From positions 1 through 48,013 of the forward strand of contig NZ_PEBS01000045.1 in assembly GCF_002869965.1 (NCBI RefSeq): a DNA stretch of 48,013 bases, in the 5' to 3' direction. The position numbers and the translations under genes were made by a program. This document shows, piece after piece, positions 42,631 through 48,013 of this stretch. Position 1 is the stretch's first letter. Each line of letters starts with the position of its first letter. Below the pieces are notes generated by a model. The model worked only from the letters and a program-made list of their open reading frames with translations. It was not told the origin of the DNA and made no database searches. The stretch comes from Janthinobacterium sp. ROICE36. GTDB lineage: Bacteria > Pseudomonadota > Gammaproteobacteria > Burkholderiales > Burkholderiaceae_D.

Positions 42631-43411
42631 TAAAGATGATCAAAAGAGTAACCTTCCCGCGCTGACGAAACAGGTCACGGAATTGGTGCTGTCCGGTTCG
42701 CTGGGCCACGCCGAGCAGGCGTTTGCCGATGCGGCCGAGCAGTACGGCGACCTTGCCGTGGTGGAAGTGCTGAGCGCCATCCCGCCGCAAGTGACGGCCC
42801 TGCACCTGGCAGGCTTTGACGGCGGCAAGATGTCGCTGGCAACCTTGCTGGTGCCGCCGAAAGCCTGGGCCGACAGCCTGGCCTTCATCGCCGCCACCTG
42901 GAGCGACGACCAGATCGAGGATGATCCGGAACGCATCGCCGAGTCGCTGTTCGCGCACATCCACGGCGTGGTATTTTCCACCGACGACGCCGAGCGCCGC
43001 CGCGAGCTGCTGCTGGAAGCGTCCGCCACCGACTGGGGCGCCACGGCGTTCGCCATCCTGTTCTCGATGGCGCCGAAGGAAATCCTCGAAGTGGCGGGCG
43101 AAATCGTCATCAAGGGACCGTACGTGACGGGCGTGACCTCGTCCGACAACGACATCGTGCCGCTGGCCATCGAGCTGGCGCAAGCGAATGAAGACGGCTG
43201 GGACCGCTCGCTGTTCGAACTGTTCCCCGACTTCCGCCACAGCGCCGACCTGGCCGATGCCGAATACTCGGACGATCCGGACGAAGAACCGACCATGTTG
43301 CAGCGCAGTACCAAGGAATTGCTGTACCGCCTGCGCAAGCAAGTGCCGAGCACGCGCAGCGCGCCGCGTTCCAGCACGCGCCGCAGCCTGGGCACGGGCA
43401 TTTTCTCGTAA
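42620..43411 (+). CDS. Uncharacterised helical protein of the J-domain cassette (263 aa)
   Basis: I start at ATG 42620 because GGAG lies 6 nt before it inside the previous gene; two ATGs just upstream (42608 and 42614) are less well placed. The protein begins MADNKDDQKSNLPALTKQVT. It is predicted to be all-alpha and acidic, with landmarks GHAEQAFADAAEQYGDLAVVE, LVPPKAWADSLAFIAATWSDD and FELFPDFRHSADLADAEYSDD. The C-terminus turns basic and Ser-rich (STRSAPRSSTRRSLG). No known domain, signal peptide or membrane segment. Overlap with the gene before it implies coupled translation; the next gene follows after 19 bp. Confidence 0.78.
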   Translation: MADNKDDQKSNLPALTKQVTELVLSGSLGHAEQAFADAAEQYGDLAVVEVLSAIPPQVTALHLAGFDGGKMSLATLLVPPKAWADSLAFIAATWSDDQIEDDPERIAESLFAHIHGVVFSTDDAERRRELLLEASATDWGATAFAILFSMAPKEILEVAGEIVIKGPYVTGVTSSDNDIVPLAIELAQANEDGWDRSLFELFPDFRHSADLADAEYSDDPDEEPTMLQRSTKELLYRLRKQVPSTRSAPRSSTRRSLGTGIFS

Positions 43412-43430
43412 TGAAAGCAGGGAACGTCTA

Positions 43431-44303
43431 ATGCTGCCAGCAATTGTTGTAGAGAATCTTCCGCGCCTGGTGCGCGCCATCAGGTTGTTGCCGAACGACC
43501 CGCGCGAAGATGCGGCGCTGGACCTGGCCGATGAATTGACGGGCATCACGGCCATGGTGGCCGAGAAGTTCACGAATGAACGCACGGCCGACGGCATCCA
43601 GAAAGCGCTGTTCCTGACGGTGGGCGGCGTGTCGCTGGGCCTGGAGCAGGCCGTCACGCATGAAGGCGACCAGGCCGCCCTCGATTTCCTCGTCGAGCAC
43701 GGCGCCGAGCACGCCTTCCAGGTGGGCTTTCGCCTGATCAAGGAATTGTCGCAGCTGCCGGAAGACGCCCTCGTCGGTGAATACGACCAGGACCCCGTCT
43801 ACCTTGCGCGCCGCCTGCGCGAGCTGTTCATCGATATTTGCCAGGCCGACCCGAACCAGAACTGGGCCGGCTATGAAAAGTATGCGCTGCAGTTGCAACA
43901 GCGCAAGGAAGTGCAAGCCGTGGTGCGCCTGGCCAGCTGGCTGCGCCGCCACCATGAGAACGGCCCCGTCAGCGACAGCGACTTGAATGCCGAGGGCGTC
44001 ATTGCCGTGGCCATCATCTTCGCCATCGAAGGCGGCGGACGCATCATGGCGCGCACGGGTCAAAAGGAATTCGAGCGTTTCGTGCGTTCTGTGCGCAAGA
44101 ACAAGCCCGACTTCGAGGAAGGCTGGGCCGCCCTGGTGGCCAAGGTGCCCGTGCAGCATCACCCCGTGCTGCTCGAGCGCATAGAATCCTACCGCCGCAG
44201 TTGCACCGTGGTGCATAAAATCCTCACGCGGGCCAGCATGAAGAGCCTGTTCGAGGACCTGGAAAATTATGCGGGTTCGGAGCTGGACGCCGATTACTCC
44301 TGA
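43431..44303 (+). CDS. Uncharacterised helical protein of the J-domain cassette (290 aa)
   Basis: ATG 43431 follows AGGGA by 8 nt. The protein begins MLPAIVVENLPRLVRAIRLL and is all-alpha, with NDPREDAALDLADELTGITA, GIQKALFLTVGGVSLGLEQA and a Tyr-rich middle (ALVGEYDQDPVYLARRLREL). Near the end it reads VVHKILTRASMKSLFEDLEN. I do not recognise a family. It is a similar size and style to the previous protein, and the two may be distant relatives or partners, but I cannot show homology by eye. It is the last gene of the cassette, followed at once by a terminator. Confidence 0.78.
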   Translation: MLPAIVVENLPRLVRAIRLLPNDPREDAALDLADELTGITAMVAEKFTNERTADGIQKALFLTVGGVSLGLEQAVTHEGDQAALDFLVEHGAEHAFQVGFRLIKELSQLPEDALVGEYDQDPVYLARRLRELFIDICQADPNQNWAGYEKYALQLQQRKEVQAVVRLASWLRRHHENGPVSDSDLNAEGVIAVAIIFAIEGGGRIMARTGQKEFERFVRSVRKNKPDFEEGWAALVAKVPVQHHPVLLERIESYRRSCTVVHKILTRASMKSLFEDLENYAGSELDADYS

Positions 44304-44314
44304 TGTACGTCAAT

Positions 44315-44350
44315 ATAGGTCGGCACTCGCCGGCCTATTCTTTTATTTCC
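44315..44350. terminator. Terminator of the J-domain cassette, shared with lysR
   Basis: Stem ATAGG-t-CGGC / GCCG-g-CCTAT (44315-44324 with 44329-44338), loop ACTC, one mismatch, then TTCTTTTATTT on the + strand. It overlaps the stop codon of the convergent lysR gene. Confidence 0.7.
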
Positions 44351-45237
44351 AGCGCCGCTGCCTCGGCCAGTGTCACGAACGCCGCCACCAGCGGCGACGT
44401 CTCTTCTTCCCGTTGTGCCAATAACAGGCTGGTGGTCGCCTGCGGGTCGGCGATGGGACGGTAGCACACGCCATCCATGCGGATGCGGTCGAACGAGGCG
44501 GGCAGCACGGAAATGCCGCAGCCGGCCGCTACCAGGCCGATGATGGTCGACGCTTCGCCCGCTTCCTGCGCCACCTGGGGCACGAAGCCGGCCGCCTTGC
44601 ACAGGCGGAAGATTTGCGGATAGATTCCCGTGCCCGCATCCTTGGGATACATGACAAAACCTTCGCCCGCCATGTCGGCAATGGCAATGACGTCCTTGGC
44701 CGCCAGTGCATGGGCGACGGGCAATACGAGGAACAGCGGGTCTTGCCGCAGTTGTGTCAGCTTGATATCGGATGGGTACGTCGTTTCCGGCGGGCGCACG
44801 AAACCCAGGTCCAGCGTCCTGCCCGAGATCGCTTCCAGCTGATGCAATGTCGCCATTTCGTGCAAGGTCAGGGTGACGTGCGGGAATTGCTGGCGATAGC
44901 GGTTGATGACGGTGGCGAAGTAGGGCGTAAACGGCGTGGAAAAGGTAAAGCCGATGCGCAATTCGCCCGCCTCGCCCCGTTGCGCACGGCGCGCCGTGAC
45001 GGCCGCCTGTTCCGACAGGGCCAGGATGCGCCGCGCATCGTCGAGGAAGAGCGCACCTGCCTGCGTCAGTCGCACGGAGCGCTTGTTGCGTTCAAACAAC
45101 TGCGCGCCCAGTTCCCTTTCCAGCGCCTGGATTTGCTGGCTCAGCGGCGGCTGGCCGATGTGCAGCCGTTCGGCCGCGCGCGTGAAGTGCAGCTCTTCGG
45201 CGACGGCGACGAAGTAACGCAGGTGGCGCAATTCCAT
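44335..45237 (-). CDS. LysR-family transcriptional regulator
   Basis: A 300-residue LTTR. The winged HTH is at residues 1-60 (MELRHLRYFVAVAEELHFTR, then AAERLHIGQPPLSQQIQALE). The effector-binding domain starts near 90 (ELRIGFTFSTPF), with the second-lobe LVAAGCGISVLPAS. It is divergent from the MFS gene, the same arrangement as E. coli ynfL/ynfM, so it probably controls that exporter and itself in response to an unknown small molecule. The 113-bp gap holds paired repeats suitable as operators. Confidence 0.92.
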   Translation of the reverse strand: MELRHLRYFVAVAEELHFTRAAERLHIGQPPLSQQIQALERELGAQLFERNKRSVRLTQAGALFLDDARRILALSEQAAVTARRAQRGEAGELRIGFTFSTPFTPYFATVINRYRQQFPHVTLTLHEMATLHQLEAISGRTLDLGFVRPPETTYPSDIKLTQLRQDPLFLVLPVAHALAAKDVIAIADMAGEGFVMYPKDAGTGIYPQIFRLCKAAGFVPQVAQEAGEASTIIGLVAAGCGISVLPASFDRIRMDGVCYRPIADPQATTSLLLAQREEETSPLVAAFVTLAEAAALEIKE

Positions 45238-45350
45238 AGTCAGTAATATATATAAAGTATGAGTTGGGCCTTGAATATATATTGGACGATATGAGTTGGC
45301 AATCCTAATATGAAGAATCGCTTCCTCTTTCGCTTCTTTACTTCCTTCCT
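45238..45350. promoter_or_regulatory. Divergent operator region of lysR and MFS gene
   Basis: Strongly AT-rich. Direct repeats TATGAGTTGG occur at 45258-45267 and 45290-45299, 32 bp apart (three helical turns), each preceded by an ATATATAT stretch. Repeated elements in phase on one face of DNA are what a tetrameric LTTR needs; binding is inference. Confidence 0.55.
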
Positions 45351-46637
45351 ATGGCCATGTCTGATTCAGCGCTCGCTTATGCCTCCGCCGCCGCCCCGGC
45401 GCTTCCTGTTTCACCTGTTGCTCCCGCGCCCCGCACGGCCATCGCCAAGGGCACGGTGGAATTCAAGCGCAGCAACCGCGCGCTGTTCTTCGGCGGCTTT
45501 TCCACCTTCAGCTTGTTGTACTGCATCCAGCCCCTGTTCCCCCTGCTGTCGCAGCAGTTCCACCTGACGCCGGCGCAAAGCAGCTGGTCCTTGTCCGTGT
45601 CGAGCGGCTTGCTGGCCATCTCGCTGGTGCTGCTGAGCGCCGTCTCGGACCGCATCGGCCGCAAGCCGCTGATGGTGGCGGCGATGTTTTCCGCCGCGAT
45701 ACTCACCATCTTGTCCGCCTTCGCCCAGGATTATGCGCAATTGCTGGCGATTCGCGCGGCGCTGGGCGTGGCCCTGGGCGGCATGCCGGCCGTGGCCATG
45801 GCTTACCTGGGCGAGGAAATCGAGGGACCGTCGCTGGGCCTGTCGATGGGCCTGTATATCGCCGGCAGCGCGTTTGGCGGCATGTCGGGGCGCTTGATCG
45901 CTTCCATGCTCAGCGATTTCCTCTCGTGGCGCTGGGCTCTGGGCGTGCTGGGCGTGGCTGGCGTGCTGGCGGCGTTTGAGTTCTGGCGCAGCCTGCCCGC
46001 ATCGAAAAACTTCGTGCCCAGTACCCGTGGCTGGAATGCGCTGCCGCACGCCATCCGCCAGCATTTTTCCGACCAGGGATTGCCGTGGCTGTTCGGCCTG
46101 GCGTTCGTGCTGATGGGCTGTTTTGTCAGCCTGTACAACTACATCGGCTACCGCCTGCTGGCCGCGCCCTTCGGCTTGCGCCAGAGCACGGTCGGTTTGC
46201 TGGCCTTTCTGTATCTGATCGGCATCTTCAGTTCCGTCTGGGCGGGACGCCTGGTGGATCGCCTGGGGCGCCGGGGCGTGCTGTGGATCATGCTGTCGGT
46301 GATGCTGTCCGGCATTTTATTGACCTTGTTCGATTCCCTGCCGCTGATCGTCATCGGCATGGCGCTGGCTACCTTCGGCTTCTTCGCCTCGCATTCGATC
46401 GCCAGCAGCTGGGTCAGCCGCCGCGCCCGCGCGCCGCAGGCGCTGGCCTCGGCCTTTTACCTGTTGTTCTATTACCTGGGTTCGAGCCTGATCGGCTCCG
46501 CCTCGGGCATGATGTGGGGCTTCGACGGCTGGACGGGTGTCATCATCATGCTGGGCCTGTGCCTGGGCGGCGGCGTGCTGATCGCCTTGCGCCTGCGTCA
46601 CTTGCAGCCGCTGGGGGCGCGCGAAGCGGTGGGCTGA
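45351..46637 (+). CDS. MFS transporter (YnfM-like)
   Basis: A 428-residue, 12-helix transporter with a 45-residue Ala/Pro-rich N-terminus. Hallmarks of the YnfM group are LFFGGFSTFSLLYCIQPLFPLL in helix 1, the motif A region LLSAVSDRIGRKPLMVAAM, and ALGGMPAVAMAYLGEEIEGP in helix 4. The second half begins GLPWLFGLAFVLMGCFVSLYNY and carries ASSWVSRRARAPQALASAFY. The family contains drug and metabolite exporters; the substrate is unknown. ATG 45351 or 45357 are both possible. Controlled by the divergent LysR regulator. Confidence 0.9.
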   Translation: MAMSDSALAYASAAAPALPVSPVAPAPRTAIAKGTVEFKRSNRALFFGGFSTFSLLYCIQPLFPLLSQQFHLTPAQSSWSLSVSSGLLAISLVLLSAVSDRIGRKPLMVAAMFSAAILTILSAFAQDYAQLLAIRAALGVALGGMPAVAMAYLGEEIEGPSLGLSMGLYIAGSAFGGMSGRLIASMLSDFLSWRWALGVLGVAGVLAAFEFWRSLPASKNFVPSTRGWNALPHAIRQHFSDQGLPWLFGLAFVLMGCFVSLYNYIGYRLLAAPFGLRQSTVGLLAFLYLIGIFSSVWAGRLVDRLGRRGVLWIMLSVMLSGILLTLFDSLPLIVIGMALATFGFFASHSIASSWVSRRARAPQALASAFYLLFYYLGSSLIGSASGMMWGFDGWTGVIIMLGLCLGGGVLIALRLRHLQPLGAREAVG

Positions 46638-46641
46638 GCGG

Positions 46642-47289
46642 CTATTTGGGGCACATGCCGATCATCGTTTCCCCCTGCTTGCCCGCGCGCGTGGTCACGC
46701 ACAAGGTACCCAGCGCGCTGGTGATCTTGTAGGTGTGGCTGCCCTTGGACGCATTGCTACCTATTTCCTCGATTTTTGACGCCTCGTACCATTTCGGTGG
46801 CACGGCCGCATAGGCTTCGGCAAAGCCTTGCTGCATGCGCTTGAAGCCCGTGTCATCGCGTTTTTGTTCTCCGCGCTGGGGGAATTGCTTGCGCAAATCC
46901 CTGTCGATCTTGCCCACGTCGCGCTTGGCTTGCGCCAGGATATCGGCGGCGCTGGGTGGCGCGACGAGCGTGATCGCTTCTGGCGTTGCTGGCGCTGGCG
47001 CCTGTTCGATGCTGGGGGCGGGCAGGGGGCGGCTGACGGGCGCCGGCATACGCGGGCGTGGCAGGCGCGCGGGTGCGGGTTTGGCGCTGGGTAACGCGAC
47101 GGGCTTGGGCGGCGCCGGGAGCGTGTGGCGCAGCCAGGCGATGGCCGGGCCCTGCGGCAGGTTTTCATTGGTAGCAAGGCGGGGCCGCGACTGCAGGACG
47201 ACATAGGCCAGGCCCAAGTGCAGCAGGACGATCAGCAGCAGGCCGGGAGCATGGCGGGGCAGGGTTGGCAAGGAGGTCATGGATGGCAT
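46642..47289 (-). CDS. TonB-like proline-rich membrane-anchored protein
   Basis: A 215-residue protein. A single N-terminal membrane helix (APGLLLIVLLHLGLAYVVLQ) is followed by a Pro/Ala-rich stretch at about 50-110 (PAPARLPRPRMPAPVSRPLP) and a C-terminal domain with AQAKRDVGKIDRDLRKQFPQ and a final YKITSALGTLCVTTRAGKQG. The anchor plus proline rod is the TonB layout, but the C-terminus does not look like the TonB beta-fold, so energy transduction is doubtful. No exbB/exbD nearby. ATG 47289 and 47280 are both possible starts. It lies 4 bp from the convergent MFS stop. Confidence 0.65.
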   Translation of the reverse strand: MPSMTSLPTLPRHAPGLLLIVLLHLGLAYVVLQSRPRLATNENLPQGPAIAWLRHTLPAPPKPVALPSAKPAPARLPRPRMPAPVSRPLPAPSIEQAPAPATPEAITLVAPPSAADILAQAKRDVGKIDRDLRKQFPQRGEQKRDDTGFKRMQQGFAEAYAAVPPKWYEASKIEEIGSNASKGSHTYKITSALGTLCVTTRAGKQGETMIGMCPK

Positions 47290-47453
47290 GCTGGTTCAGG
47301 TACGCCAATGTATCCGAAGGATTTGATACTTATCTAAAATGTCACACGTACTTACAAAAAACTGCCACGCGGAAATTTCGACGCCCTGGCCGCTGGCGGG
47401 GAACCCTGTCGCGGTTTGACGATCCAACGCCTGACACCCCAGGAGGACACATC

Positions 47454-47780
47454 ATGATGCAGGCGAAAGAAGTGGCACGGCGCTTTGGCGCCATCGAACA
47501 CGCAATCGGTCAGGCGGCCCAGCTGTGCGGCAAACAGCAGGGCATACCCATGGATTTGAAAGATTGCATCAAGCAATTGGACCAGAAAAAAAGTGCCGTG
47601 CGGCAAGCCCTCGACACGCAAGACGATGCGCGCATCCGGCAAGCCGTCGAGCAGATGGAATCGCTGGGCGACCGCGCCAAGCGGGCCTGCGGCACGGCGT
47701 CCAGCGTGACGCCGGAAATGAAGAGCGCCGTGCTCAAGGTGCACGATGAATTATCGGACCTGAAGCACCAGCTGCATTAA
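47454..47780 (+). CDS. Small helical protein of unknown function (108 aa)
   Basis: ATG at 47454 follows a perfect AGGAGG by 7-8 nt. The protein begins MMQAKEVARRFGAIEHAIGQ and appears all-alpha, with AVRQALDTQDDARIRQAVEQ and KSAVLKVHDELSDLKHQLH. The heptad-like spacing suggests a helical hairpin or coiled coil. It has two Cys (in LCGK and DCIKQ) and a third in RACGT. The family is not recognised. It stands alone between the TonB-like gene and the right-hand IS. Confidence 0.72.
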   Translation: MMQAKEVARRFGAIEHAIGQAAQLCGKQQGIPMDLKDCIKQLDQKKSAVRQALDTQDDARIRQAVEQMESLGDRAKRACGTASSVTPEMKSAVLKVHDELSDLKHQLH

Positions 47781-47865
47781 CAGGGTGTCGAATTAATCGC
47801 CGTGCCCGTCAACCATCACGGGCCGGTAAACGTTGTTTCATCAGCCCCACTTTCCCACCGCCATC

Positions 47866-48013
47866 ATGCGCAAGACCGACGTCACACAGCACTCTCTGTA
47901 CAGTTACCGCTCGTTGGAGGAACGCATCCCGGATGCGCATCCCTTGCGCAAATTGCGAGTACTGGTCGATGCCATCCTGGCCAACATGAACGATGATTTC
48001 CAGGCGCTGTATT
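47866..48013 (+). CDS. IS5/IS1182-like transposase, N-terminal part (cut by the window edge)
   Basis: The frame reads MRKTDVTQHSLYSYRSLEER, then IPDAHPLRKLRVLVDAILAN and MNDDFQALY before the window ends. The pattern L-E-x-R-I-P-x-x-H-P-L-R-x-(L/I)-R, followed by F-x-x-L-Y, is the usual start of this DDE transposase group. The catalytic residues are outside. The left IS boundary probably lies between 47781 and 47830, possibly at CAGGGTGTCG, but I cannot define the inverted repeat without the other end. Confidence 0.8.
   Translation, partial: MRKTDVTQHSLYSYRSLEERIPDAHPLRKLRVLVDAILANMNDDFQALY

Noticed and set aside
1..48013. tRNA or rRNA genes, CRISPR arrays, integrase or phage structural genes
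   Set aside because: I looked for them and found none; the only mobile elements visible are the two edge IS fragments.

Overview
The window is GC-rich, densely packed beta-proteobacterial chromosome. The gene products look like Oxalobacteraceae (Janthinobacterium, Duganella or Massilia type): GlnRS, exonuclease I, type-2 OMP decarboxylase, a DUF5610 protein and a type VI secretion (T6SS) DUF2169/DUF4150-Rhs module. Genus assignment is inference from protein style; there is no rRNA or tRNA in the window. Both edges cut insertion sequences: the C-terminus of an IS256-type transposase on the left and the N-terminus of an IS5/IS1182-like transposase on the right.

Region 1 (1-8945, minus strand) is a partial and damaged T6SS locus: tssF, tssG, vgrG, a DUF2169 gene and a DUF4150(PAAR-like)-Rhs gene. 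tssE, the sheath genes, hcp, the ATPase and the membrane complex are absent. vgrG has lost about 70 codons and changes frame. The rhs gene changes frame at an A_AAA_AAC heptamer and is then cut by the IS256-type element. Region 2 (9024-14868) is a nucleoside-uptake locus: a Tsx-like outer-membrane channel divergent from a four-gene BMP-type ABC transporter operon.

Region 3 (14984-31242) is mostly housekeeping and accessory genes: HDOD protein, secreted M28 peptidase, MFS exporter, luciferase-like monooxygenase, an M24-fold pseudoenzyme with a coupled leader ORF, VanZ-like protein, a gene-poor stretch with small-RNA candidates, an SDR, lemA with two TPM-domain genes, pyrF, sbcB, a DUF5610 protein, a cNMP-binding/GGDEF protein and hpf. 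Region 4 (31437-41558) holds a DUF1345 membrane protein, an MFS exporter, a ferredoxin-type reductase divergent from a YeeZ-like epimerase with only 12 bp between them, several very small genes, an AT-rich leader before a mini HTH protein, a repeat-bearing GRDP-like protein, an orphan CHASE histidine kinase and glnS.

Region 5 (41600-44340) is the best candidate for an undescribed system. A stand-alone 97-residue J-domain protein is followed, on the same strand, by three uncharacterised and mostly acidic helical proteins, two of which overlap. A heat-shock (sigma-32)-like promoter lies upstream and a terminator closes the unit. Region 6 (44335-48013) is a LysR regulator divergent from an MFS transporter (the ynfL/ynfM arrangement), a TonB-like proline-rich protein, a small helical protein and the right-hand IS.
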